Assembly (NCBI RefSeq): GCF_902833085.1
Contig: NZ_CADFEB010000012.1
Location: forward strand, 1-64,000
Source of the DNA: Burkholderia ubonensis
GTDB lineage: Bacteria; Pseudomonadota; Gammaproteobacteria; Burkholderiales; Burkholderiaceae
DNA length: 64,000 nt
Direction: 5' to 3'
The position numbers and the translations under genes were made by a program. Positions 26,303 to 33,985 of the stretch are shown here, piece by piece. Within the stretch, counting starts at the first letter, position 1. The number at the start of each line of letters is the position of its first letter. The notes under the pieces were generated by a model, which saw only the letters and a program-made list of their open reading frames with translations, searched no databases and was not told the DNA's origin.

Positions 26303-28288
26303 ATGTCCGAATTCACCGAAACGGCCGCGAGCGCCACGCCCGCCCCTGATCCGCACTCGCCGCGCCCGCTGCGCGCGATCCAGCCCCTGCCCGACCAGCT
26401 GATCAGCCAGATCGCCGCGGGCGAAGTCGTCGAGCGTCCGGCGTCGGTCGTCAAGGAGCTGCTGGAGAACGCGCTCGACGCCGGCGCGAACACGCTGCGC
26501 ATCGTGCTCGAGGAAGGCGGCGTCAAGCGCATCTCGATCACCGACGACGGCTGCGGGATCCCGCCCGGCGAGCTGCCGCTCGCGCTGATGCGCCACGCGA
26601 CGAGCAAGATCCGCTCGCTCGAGGAGCTCGAAGCGGTCGCGACGCTCGGGTTCCGCGGCGAAGCGCTCGCGTCGATCGCGTCGGTCGCCGAGATGTTCAT
26701 CACGAGCCGCACGGCCGATACTCCGCATGCGACGCGCATCGACGCACAGACCGGCGTGCTGGCCCCCGCCGCCGGCGCGGTCGGCACGACGATCGAGGTG
26801 CGCGAGCTGTACTTCAACACGCCCGCGCGGCGCAAGTTCCTGAAGAGCGAGCAGACCGAGTTCGGCCATTGCGTCGAAATGATCCGCCGCGCGGCGCTCG
26901 CGCGGCCGGACGTCGCGATCTCGGTGCTGCACAACGGCAAGGCCGTCGAGCACTGGAACGCGACCGAGCCCACGCAGCGGGTCGCGAAGATCCTCGGCGA
27001 GGGCTTCGCGACCGCGTACCTGCCGCTCGACGAGCGCGCCGGGCCGCTGGCCGTCTACGGCTGCGCCGGGCTGCCGACCGCGAGCCGCGGCCGCGCCGAC
27101 CAGCAGTATTTCTTCGTGAACGGCCGCTTCGTGCGCGACAAGCTGCTGACGCACGCGGTGCGCGCCGCGTACGAGGACGTGCTGCACGGCGACCGCTACC
27201 CGTCCTACGTGCTGTTCCTCGACCTGCCGCCCGAGGCCGTCGACGTGAACGTGCATCCGTCGAAGATCGAGGTGCGGTTCCGCGATTCGCGCTCGATCCA
27301 CCAGTACGTGTTCCATGCGGTGCAGCGCGCGCTCGCCCGCCATGCGGGCGCGTCGCCCGAAACCACCGCCGGCGGCCATGCCGCGCATATCGCAGCGGCG
27401 CCGGGCCCCGCTTCGTTCCAGCGCACGCCGCTCGGCCAGGCGGCGAGCGGCGGCGGCAGCCCCGCGCCCACGCCGTCGCAAGGCAGCACGTGGCTGCGCC
27501 AGGCGCGGATGACGCAAGGCACGCTGCCCGTCGCGCAGCCGCTCGCGCTCTACGACGCGCTGTTCGGCCGCAAGGACAGCGGCGCGGGCACGCCGGCCGG
27601 CACCACGGCGGTCGCGCATGACGCAGCCAATGCCGGCGACGCGCCGGCCGCACTGCCGGCGGGATTCGCCGCCGCGCCGTCGCTCGCCCACAGCACGCAC
27701 GACGACCAGCCGCTCGGCTTCGCGCTCGGCCAGATCCACGGCATCTACGTGCTCGCGCAGAACGCGCACGGGCTCGTGATCGTCGACATGCACGCGGCGC
27801 ACGAGCGGATCCTGTACGAACAGTTCAAGCACGCGCTCGTCGACCGCTCGGTCGCGGTGCAGGCGCTGCTGCTGCCGGTATCGATGAACGCGACGCCGGT
27901 CGAGATCGGCACCGTCGAGGAGGAGCGCGAGACGCTCGAATCGCTCGGCTTCGACCTCGCGGTGCTGTCGCCGACGACGCTCGCGATCCGCGCGGTGCCC
28001 GCGCTGCTGAAGGACGCGGATCTGCAGGCGCTCGCGCGCGCGGTGCTCGCCGACCTGCACGCGTTCGGCGGCTCGCGCGTGCTCACCGAGCGCCAGCACG
28101 AGCTGCTCGGCACGCTCGCGTGCCATCACGCGGTGCGCGCGAACCGCCGCCTCACGCTCGACGAGATGAACGCGCTGCTGCGCCAGATGGAAGCGACCGA
28201 GCGCGCGGACCAGTGCAACCACGGCCGGCCGACCTGGTACCAGCTCACGCTCGGCGACCTCGACCGCCTGTTCATGCGCGGCCAATGA
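26303..28288 (+). CDS. mutL: DNA mismatch repair protein MutL
   Basis: 661 aa. The N-terminal GHKL ATPase reads QIAAGEVVERPASVVKELLENALDAGA, ITDDGCGI and TLGFRGEALASIASV. The transducer region includes FFVNGRFVRDKLL and VDVNVHPSKIEVRF. A variable Ala/Pro-rich linker (about 345-470) leads to the C-terminal dimerisation domain (about 475-650). No DQHAx2Ex4E endonuclease motif is seen (the equivalent site reads MHAAHERILYEQ), so it may lack nicking activity. The stop overlaps miaA as ATGA. Confidence 0.97.
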   Translation: MSEFTETAASATPAPDPHSPRPLRAIQPLPDQLISQIAAGEVVERPASVVKELLENALDAGANTLRIVLEEGGVKRISITDDGCGIPPGELPLALMRHATSKIRSLEELEAVATLGFRGEALASIASVAEMFITSRTADTPHATRIDAQTGVLAPAAGAVGTTIEVRELYFNTPARRKFLKSEQTEFGHCVEMIRRAALARPDVAISVLHNGKAVEHWNATEPTQRVAKILGEGFATAYLPLDERAGPLAVYGCAGLPTASRGRADQQYFFVNGRFVRDKLLTHAVRAAYEDVLHGDRYPSYVLFLDLPPEAVDVNVHPSKIEVRFRDSRSIHQYVFHAVQRALARHAGASPETTAGGHAAHIAAAPGPASFQRTPLGQAASGGGSPAPTPSQGSTWLRQARMTQGTLPVAQPLALYDALFGRKDSGAGTPAGTTAVAHDAANAGDAPAALPAGFAAAPSLAHSTHDDQPLGFALGQIHGIYVLAQNAHGLVIVDMHAAHERILYEQFKHALVDRSVAVQALLLPVSMNATPVEIGTVEEERETLESLGFDLAVLSPTTLAIRAVPALLKDADLQALARAVLADLHAFGGSRVLTERQHELLGTLACHHAVRANRRLTLDEMNALLRQMEATERADQCNHGRPTWYQLTLGDLDRLFMRGQ

Positions 28289-29259
28289 GCGTGTCGCAGT
28301 CTTCCGCTCAAACGACGATCGCCTGCCTGCTCGGGCCCACCGCGTCCGGCAAGACGGCCGCGGCGCTGGCGCTCGCGGCACGCCGGCCGATCGAGATCGT
28401 CAGCGTCGATTCGGCGCTCGTCTACCGCGACATGGACATCGGCACCGCAAAGCCGACCCGCGAAGAACGCGCGCGCGCGCCGCATCACCTGATCGACATC
28501 ATCGACCCGGCCGACGCGTATTCGGCCGCCCAATTCCGCGCCGACGCGCTGCGGTTGATCGGCGAGATCGCCGCGCGCGGCCGCACGCCGCTGCTCGCCG
28601 GCGGCACGATGCTGTACTACAAGGCGCTGACGCAGGGGCTGAACGACCTGCCGTCCGCGGACCCGGCCGTGCGCGCGGAACTCGACGCGGATGCCGCGCG
28701 CGACGGCTGGCCGGCCCTCCACGCGCGGCTTGCGCAGGTCGACCCGGAGACGGCAGCGCGCCTCGCGCCGAACGATTCGCAGCGCATCCAGCGCGCGCTC
28801 GAAGTCTTCATGCTGAGCGGCCGGCCGATGTCCGCGCTGCTCGCCGCGCCGCCGCGCGCGGACGATGCGGCGGCCCGCTACCGGTTCGTGCCGGTCGCGC
28901 TCGAGCCGTCCGACCGCGCGGTGCTGCACACGCGGATCGCGCAGCGCTTCGACGCGATGCTCGACGCGGGTTTCATCGACGAGGTCGAACGGCTGCGCCG
29001 CCGCGACGACCTGCATCTCGGGCTGGCGTCGATGCGCTGCGTCGGCTACCGGCAGGCATGGGAATTCCTCGACGGCGCGATCGACTATCGGACGATGCGC
29101 GACAAGGGCATCTTCGCGACGCGCCAGCTGTGCAAGCGACAGCTCACATGGCTGCGTGCGATGCCGGAGCGGATCGTCGTCGACTGCGTCGCGGCCGATG
29201 CGGCCGCGCGAGCGGTCGACGCGCTCGAACGCGTGCTCGACGGCCGCGCGCCGGACTGA
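28285..29259 (+). CDS. miaA: tRNA dimethylallyltransferase MiaA
   Basis: 324 aa. Transfers a dimethylallyl group to A37 of tRNAs reading UNN codons. The P-loop GPTASGKT (17-24), DSALVYRDMDIGTAKPT and GGTMLYYKAL are diagnostic, with RQLTWLRAMP near the C-terminus. The mutL-miaA order is the common proteobacterial one, with ATGA coupling. Confidence 0.97.
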   Translation: MSVSQSSAQTTIACLLGPTASGKTAAALALAARRPIEIVSVDSALVYRDMDIGTAKPTREERARAPHHLIDIIDPADAYSAAQFRADALRLIGEIAARGRTPLLAGGTMLYYKALTQGLNDLPSADPAVRAELDADAARDGWPALHARLAQVDPETAARLAPNDSQRIQRALEVFMLSGRPMSALLAAPPRADDAAARYRFVPVALEPSDRAVLHTRIAQRFDAMLDAGFIDEVERLRRRDDLHLGLASMRCVGYRQAWEFLDGAIDYRTMRDKGIFATRQLCKRQLTWLRAMPERIVVDCVAADAAARAVDALERVLDGRAPD

Positions 29260-29301
29260 CGCCATCGCAGCGGCGCGCGGCCGCGCGCGTCGTCACCCGG
29301 C

Positions 29302-29925
29302 TCACCGCGCGGCGAGTCGCGCCCGCGCGCCGTCGACGATCAGCGCGATGCCGCACTTGAACGCGTCGTCCGGACTGCGTGCTTGCAACGCGGCCCACCC
29401 TTGCGCGACGAGCGGATGCGTGGCCGGGTCCGGCCCGTCCGCATCGGGCGCCCGTTCCGGCTCCGCCTGCTCCTCCAGCACCCAGCCGACCACGAAACGG
29501 CCGATCGCGAACATCAGGTCGATCGCCTGCTCCGGCGTGAAGCCCGCGTCGCACAGCAGCGCCAGCTTGCATTCGATCCCGTCGAAATGCGCGCCGCGCG
29601 GCCGCGTGCCGGCATGCAGGCGCGCGCCGTCGCGATAGGCCAGCAGCGCCGCGCGGAAATTGCACGCATTCGCGACGAGCCACGCATCCCACGCATCGCC
29701 CGGCTGCGGCAGCGACGCGCGGCGCCGTTCGAGCATGATCGCTTCCGCCATCGCATCGAGCAGCTCCCCCTTGTTCCTGAAATGCCAGTAGAGCGTCGGC
29801 GACTGCACGCCGAGCCGTTCCGCGAGCCGACGCGTAGACAGCGCATCGATGCCGACCTCGTCGAGCAGTTCGAGCGCCGCGCGCAGGACCGTGTCGCGCG
29901 TCAGTCGCGCACCCGTGTCTTTCAT
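29302..29925 (-). CDS. tetR: TetR-class repressor of the adjacent tetA-like gene
   Basis: 207 aa from ATG 29925. The helix-turn-helix (about 5-50, LSTRRLAERLGVQSPTLYWHFRNK) and the C-terminal domain (ACNFRAALLAYRDGARLHAGTRP, FAIGRFVVGWVLEEQ) align by eye with Tn10 TetR. This makes it a tetracycline-type repressor and not a generic TetR-family member. The start codon touches operator 1. It is divergent from the efflux gene and presumably represses both genes until a tetracycline-like inducer binds. Confidence 0.9.
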   Translation of the reverse strand: MKDTGARLTRDTVLRAALELLDEVGIDALSTRRLAERLGVQSPTLYWHFRNKGELLDAMAEAIMLERRRASLPQPGDAWDAWLVANACNFRAALLAYRDGARLHAGTRPRGAHFDGIECKLALLCDAGFTPEQAIDLMFAIGRFVVGWVLEEQAEPERAPDADGPDPATHPLVAQGWAALQARSPDDAFKCGIALIVDGARARLAAR

Positions 29926-29943
29926 CTCTATCACCGATAGGGA
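29925..29943. promoter_or_regulatory. tet-type operator 1
   Basis: The 19 bp read on the minus strand TCCCTATCGGTGATAGAGA, one mismatch from the Tn10 tetO2 sequence as I recall it. The core palindrome CTATC-N3-GATAG is at 29928-29940. It overlaps the tetR start codon. Confidence 0.85.
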
Positions 29944-29961
29944 AGCTGTGGAATAATCGCC

Positions 29962-29980
29962 ACTCTATCACCGATAGAGA
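29962..29980. promoter_or_regulatory. tet-type operator 2
   Basis: A second copy with core 29965-29977 and arms CTCTATC/GATAGAG, 37 bp (centre to centre) from operator 1 and 6 nt before the tetA-like TTG start. It resembles Tn10 tetO1, with differences confined mainly to the centre. Confidence 0.85.
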
Positions 29981-29986
29981 ACGATC

Positions 29987-31177
29987 TTGAACCCTTCCAT
30001 GCTTGCCATCCTGACGACGGTCGTGCTCGACGCGATCGGCGTCGGGCTCGTGATGCCGATCCTGCCCGGGCTGCTGCGCACGCTCGCCGGCGCGGGCGGC
30101 GCCGACACGCACTACGGCATGCTGCTCGCGCTGTATGCGCTGGCGCAGTTCGTGTGCGCGCCCGTCCTCGGCGCGCTGAGCGATCGCTTCGGCCGCCGGC
30201 CCGTGCTGCTCGCGTCGCTCGCGGGCGCCGCGCTCGACTATCTGCTGATGGCGTATGCGCCGACGCTCGCGTGGCTCTACGCCGGGCGGCTGATCGCGGG
30301 CATCACGGGCGCGAACGTCGCGGTCGCGACCGCGTACGTCACCGACGTAACCGCGGAACCCGATCGCGCGCGCCGTTTTGGCCAGCTGGGCGCCGCGATG
30401 GGGATCGGCTTCATCGCCGGCCCGGTGCTCGGCGGCCTGCTCGGCGCGTGGCATCTGCGCGCGCCGTTCGCCGCCGCGGCGCTGCTCAACGCGCTCAATC
30501 TCGCGCTCGTCTGGCGGAGCCTGCCGGAATCGCGGCCGCCGGCCGCGCGCGCCGGCGGCGCCACGGTGAGCCTCAACGCGTTCGCGAGCCTGCGGCGGCT
30601 GCGCGGCGGCCCGGCGCTCGTCCCGCTGATCGGCGTCTACGTGATCGTGGCGCTGGTGTCGCAGGCGCCCGCGACGCTGTGGATCCTGTACGGACAGGCG
30701 CATTTCGGCTGGTCGACGCCGGTCGCGGGCCTGTCGCTCGCCGGCTACGGCGCGTGCCACGCGCTCGCGCAGGCGTTCGCGATCGGGCCGCTGATCGCGC
30801 GGCTCGGCGAGCGCCGCGCGCTCGCGCTGGGCCTCGCCGGCGACGCGCTCGGCCTCGTGGTCATCGCGTTCGCCGACATGGCCTGGGTGCCGTTCGCGCT
30901 ATTGCCGCTGTTCGCGGCGGGCGGCATGACCCTGCCGGCGCTGCAGGCGATGCTCGCGCGCCAGGTCGACGACGCCCGGCAGGGCGAGCTGCAGGGCACG
31001 CTCGCAAGCATCGCGAGCCTGATCGGCGTCGCCGGGCCGCTCGTCGTCACCGCGGCCTACGCGGCAACCCGCGATGCGTGGCCCGGGCTCGTCTGGGCCG
31101 CGGCCGCGTTGCTCTACCTGCTGGTGCCGCCGCTGCTGGCCCACGCGCGGCCGGCGCGAGAAAGTCCGGCCGCGTAA
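29987..31177 (+). CDS. TetA-like MFS tetracycline efflux transporter
   Basis: 396 aa, twelve membrane helices. Drug:H+ antiporter motifs are DAIGVGLVMPILPGLL at the start, motif A GALSDRFGRRPVLL between helices 2 and 3, and GRLIAGITGANVAVA. The size and sequence follow the TetA(B)/TetA(C) group. TTG 29987 yields MNPSMLAIL, similar to known TetA starts; ATG 29999 is an alternative. Two tet operators just upstream and the divergent tetR support tetracycline-inducible expression. GC content and codon use match the neighbours, so it looks chromosomal and old, with no transposon remnants. Substrate not proven. Confidence 0.88.
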   Translation: MNPSMLAILTTVVLDAIGVGLVMPILPGLLRTLAGAGGADTHYGMLLALYALAQFVCAPVLGALSDRFGRRPVLLASLAGAALDYLLMAYAPTLAWLYAGRLIAGITGANVAVATAYVTDVTAEPDRARRFGQLGAAMGIGFIAGPVLGGLLGAWHLRAPFAAAALLNALNLALVWRSLPESRPPAARAGGATVSLNAFASLRRLRGGPALVPLIGVYVIVALVSQAPATLWILYGQAHFGWSTPVAGLSLAGYGACHALAQAFAIGPLIARLGERRALALGLAGDALGLVVIAFADMAWVPFALLPLFAAGGMTLPALQAMLARQVDDARQGELQGTLASIASLIGVAGPLVVTAAYAATRDAWPGLVWAAAALLYLLVPPLLAHARPARESPAA

Positions 31178-31208
31178 GCGGAATCCGTCCGCCCGCGCGA
31201 CGCGCGGC

Positions 31209-31242
31209 GAAAAAAAACCGCCCGGATCGACTCCGGGCGGCT
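31209..31242 (-). terminator. Terminator of purM (minus strand)
   Basis: The stem CCGCCCGGA (31218-31226) / TCCGGGCGG (31232-31240) has a 5-nt loop. On the minus strand it is followed by an uninterrupted T run (A run on plus, 31210-31217), just after the purM stop. Confidence 0.88.
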
Positions 31243-31271
31243 TCCTGTGACTTTGCGCGTCGGACGGCGCG

Positions 31272-32327
31272 TCAGACCACGACCGTCTGCGCTTCGCCTT
31301 CGCGGCTCGCGCGCACGACGCCGATCTTCCACACCTGCTCGCCGGCCGCCGTCAGCTGGCTGACCGCTGCGTCGGCATCCGCCGCCGACACGATCACGGC
31401 CATGCCGATCCCGCAGTTGAACACGCGATGCATTTCCGCGTCGGCGACGCCGCCATGCTCCTGCAGCCACTGGAACAGCGGCGGCAGCGGCCACGCCTTC
31501 TGGTCCAGCTCGGCCGTCAGGCCTTCGCGCAGCACGCGCGGAATGTTCTCGACGAGGCCGCCGCCGGTGATGTGCGCCATCCCCTTCACGGCGATCGTTG
31601 CCATCAGCGCGAGCAGCGGCTTCACGTAGATGCGGGTCGGCGCCATCAGCGTGTCGGCGAGCGAACGGCCGTGGAAATCGGCCGACAGGTCCGGGTTCGC
31701 GCGCTCGATGATCTTGCGCACGAGCGAGAAGCCGTTCGAGTGGATGCCGCTCGATGCGAGGCCCAGCACCACGTCGCCCTCGGCGATCGTGCTGCCGTCG
31801 ATGATCTTGCTCTTCTCGACCGCGCCGACCGCGAAGCCCGCGAGGTCGTATTCGCCGTCCGGGTACATGCCCGGCATTTCGGCGGTTTCACCGCCGATCA
31901 GCGCGCAGCCCGACAGTTCGCAGCCTTGCGCGATGCCCTTGACGACGGTCGCGGCCGTGTCGACGTCGAGCTTGCCGCACGCGAAGTAGTCGAGGAAGAA
32001 CAGCGGCTCGGCGCCCTGCACGAGGATGTCGTTCACGCTCATCGCGACGAGATCCTGGCCGACCGTATCGTGTTTGTTCAGATGAAACGCGAGCTTGAGC
32101 TTCGTGCCGACGCCGTCGGTGCCCGACACGAGCACCGGCTCGCGGTACTTCTTCGGCACTTCGAACAGCGCGCCAAACCCGCCGATGCCGCCGAGCACGC
32201 CGTCGCGCAGGGTTTTCTTCGCAAAGGGCTTGATCTTGTCGACGAGCGCGTCGCCCGCGTCGATGTCGACGCCCGCGTCACGATAGGACAGACCTTGAGC
32301 GTCAGGAGCGGATTTCGGAGGATTCAT
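31272..32327 (-). CDS. purM: Phosphoribosylformylglycinamidine cyclo-ligase
   Basis: AIR synthetase, fifth step of purine synthesis. The 351-aa product begins MNPPKSAPDAQGLSYRDAGVDIDAGD. It contains the ATP-binding and dimer motifs GIGGFGALFEVP, SGTDGVGTKLK, GGETAEMPGMYP and LASSGIHSNGFSLVR. It is divergent from hda across a region with back-to-back -10 elements. Confidence 0.97.
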   Translation of the reverse strand: MNPPKSAPDAQGLSYRDAGVDIDAGDALVDKIKPFAKKTLRDGVLGGIGGFGALFEVPKKYREPVLVSGTDGVGTKLKLAFHLNKHDTVGQDLVAMSVNDILVQGAEPLFFLDYFACGKLDVDTAATVVKGIAQGCELSGCALIGGETAEMPGMYPDGEYDLAGFAVGAVEKSKIIDGSTIAEGDVVLGLASSGIHSNGFSLVRKIIERANPDLSADFHGRSLADTLMAPTRIYVKPLLALMATIAVKGMAHITGGGLVENIPRVLREGLTAELDQKAWPLPPLFQWLQEHGGVADAEMHRVFNCGIGMAVIVSAADADAAVSQLTAAGEQVWKIGVVRASREGEAQTVVV

Positions 32328-32346
32328 GGGGGAATGCGAGAAGGTC

Positions 32347-32365
32347 GGTAAAATGCGATTTTACC
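32347..32365. promoter_or_regulatory. Palindromic divergent promoter element of purM and hda
   Basis: GGTAAAAT-GCG-ATTTTACC is a perfect 8-bp inverted repeat that places a TAAAAT hexamer on each strand (32349-32354 plus, 32358-32363 minus). Each could be the -10 of one divergent gene; alternatively it is an operator. PurR-type sites look different. Confidence 0.5.
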
Positions 32366-32419
32366 CGAAGCCGGCCCGCTGGCCGGAATTCCCCGCATCG
32401 ATTCGTCAGGGATTGCATC

Positions 32420-32554
32420 TTGGCCAACACGTCCCCGTTTTCACCGCTGAGCGAGCCGCGCCGGAACCCGCGCGCCGCCGTGCGTGCGGCCGCGCGTGCA
32501 GCCATCGACGCCGCGCTCCCCGGCGCACGTTTCACCAACCGACCCGCATTGTGA
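32420..32554 (+). CDS. Short ORF coupled to hda, possible remnant or leader peptide
   Basis: 44 codons from TTG 32420, preceded by AGGGA 7 nt upstream. The product starts MANTSPFSPLSEPRRN and ends FTNRPAL. Its TGA overlaps the hda GTG as GTGA, a coupling pattern normally seen between real genes. It has no recognisable domain. As I recall, many Burkholderia carry an AI-2E-family transporter gene before hda, so this may be a deletion remnant of that gene or a short translated leader. Uncertain. Confidence 0.4.
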   Translation: MANTSPFSPLSEPRRNPRAAVRAAARAAIDAALPGARFTNRPAL

Positions 32555-33291
32555 CTGTGTCCCGTCAACTGACGCTCGATCTCGGCACGCCGCCCCCCGC
32601 CACGTTCGACAACTTCATCACGGGCGAGGAAAACGGCGAGCTCATCACGCGGCTGCAGAAGCTCGACCTCGCGCTGGCGGCGGGCCCCGTGCCGGACCGG
32701 TCGTTCTACATCTGGGGCGAACCCGGCAGCGGCCGCAGCCACCTGCTGCAGGCGCTCGTGAGCGACGCGTCGTATGGCTATGCGCGCTATCTGACGCCGC
32801 AAAGCCCGCTCGGCGCGTTCACGTTCGACCCGCGCATCGGCATCTACGCGATCGACGACTGCGACCGGATGAGCGACACGCAGCAGGTCGCGCTCTTCAA
32901 CCTGTTCAACGAGGTCCGCGCGCATCCGTCGAGCGCGTTCGTCGCGGCGGGCCCCGCGGCGCCGCTCGCGCTCGACGTCCGCGAGGATCTGCGCACGCGC
33001 CTCGGCTGGGGGCTCGTGTTCCATCTGTCGCCGCCGTCCGACGCCGGCAAGATCGCCGTGCTGAAGCTCGCGGCGAAGGAGCGCGGGATCGCGCTCACCG
33101 ACGACATCGCGGCTTACCTGCTGACCCATTTCCGCCGCGACATGCCCAGCCTGATGGCGCTGCTCGACGCGCTCGACCGTTTCTCGCTCGAGCAGAAACG
33201 CGCCGTCACGCTGCCGCTGCTGCGCCGGATGCTGGCCCGCCCCGGCGACGACATCACGCCGCCGGGCACGGGCCCGAACCGCTTCGAGTAA
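32551..33291 (+). CDS. hda: DnaA regulatory inactivator Hda
   Basis: 246 aa, AAA+ protein related to DnaA. With the DNA-loaded sliding clamp it stimulates ATP hydrolysis by DnaA and so limits re-initiation. The N-terminal QLTLDL (6-11) is a beta-clamp-binding motif. The nucleotide motif reads WGEPGSGRSHLL, with Arg in place of Lys as in E. coli Hda, and the Walker B region is YAIDDCDRM. GTG 32551 is chosen because it places the clamp motif at the N-terminus. Confidence 0.93.
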   Translation: MTVSRQLTLDLGTPPPATFDNFITGEENGELITRLQKLDLALAAGPVPDRSFYIWGEPGSGRSHLLQALVSDASYGYARYLTPQSPLGAFTFDPRIGIYAIDDCDRMSDTQQVALFNLFNEVRAHPSSAFVAAGPAAPLALDVREDLRTRLGWGLVFHLSPPSDAGKIAVLKLAAKERGIALTDDIAAYLLTHFRRDMPSLMALLDALDRFSLEQKRAVTLPLLRRMLARPGDDITPPGTGPNRFE

Positions 33292-33294
33292 AAT
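33289..33294 (+). promoter_or_regulatory. -10-like TAAAAT overlapping the hda stop
   Basis: TAAAAT includes the hda TAA stop and ends 8 nt before the ATG of the HAD gene at 33303; no ribosome-binding site lies between. Confidence 0.4.
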
Positions 33295-33302
33295 GCGCTT
33301 CC

Positions 33303-33980
33303 ATGACTAATCTGGCACTCTTTGACCTCGATCACACGCTGATCCCGACCGATAGCGACCACGAATGGGGCCGCTTCATGGTGAAGCTCGGCATCGTCGA
33401 CGCGGAAAGCTTTTCGCGTCAGAACGACCAGTTCTTCGCCGACTACAAGGCCGGCAAGCTGGACATCCACGCGTACCTCACGGCGATGCTCACGCCGCTC
33501 GCGAAGTATTCGCGCGCGCAGCTCGCCGAGTGGCACGACCAGTACATGCACGAGGTGATCCGGCCGGCGATGACGCCCGCCGCGCTCGAACTCGTGCGCC
33601 GGCACCTCGATGCCGGCGACCTGTGCTGCGTCGTCACCGCGACCAACGAATTCATCACCCGGCCGATCGCGACCGCGTTCGGCGTCGACACGCTGATCGC
33701 GTGCGAGGTCGAGACGACCGACGGCCACCCCGATTCGCCGTACACCGGCCGGCCGACCGGCACGCCGAGCTATCGCGAAGGCAAGATCGTGCGCACCGAA
33801 GCGTGGCTCGCGTCGCTCGGCAAGCACTGGGGCGATTTCGAACACAGCTACTTCTACAGCGATTCGCACAACGACATCCCGTTGCTCGAGAAAGTCACCG
33901 ACCCGATCGCGACCAACCCCGACGACACGCTGCGCGCGCATGCAAGCAACCGCGGCTGGCGCATCCTCGATCTCTTCTGA
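33303..33980 (+). CDS. HAD-IB family phosphatase
   Basis: 225 aa. HAD motif I is FDLDHTLIPTDSD (nucleophile Asp in DxDxT), motif II is VVTATN, and motif IV is YSDSHNDIPLLEKV. It has a helical cap typical of the phosphoserine-phosphatase-like subgroup IB. The substrate is unknown; candidates include small phosphomonoesters. It lies between hda and pcnB, with 11 bp and 5 bp gaps. Confidence 0.92.
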   Translation: MTNLALFDLDHTLIPTDSDHEWGRFMVKLGIVDAESFSRQNDQFFADYKAGKLDIHAYLTAMLTPLAKYSRAQLAEWHDQYMHEVIRPAMTPAALELVRRHLDAGDLCCVVTATNEFITRPIATAFGVDTLIACEVETTDGHPDSPYTGRPTGTPSYREGKIVRTEAWLASLGKHWGDFEHSYFYSDSHNDIPLLEKVTDPIATNPDDTLRAHASNRGWRILDLF

Positions 33981-33985
33981 ACGTC

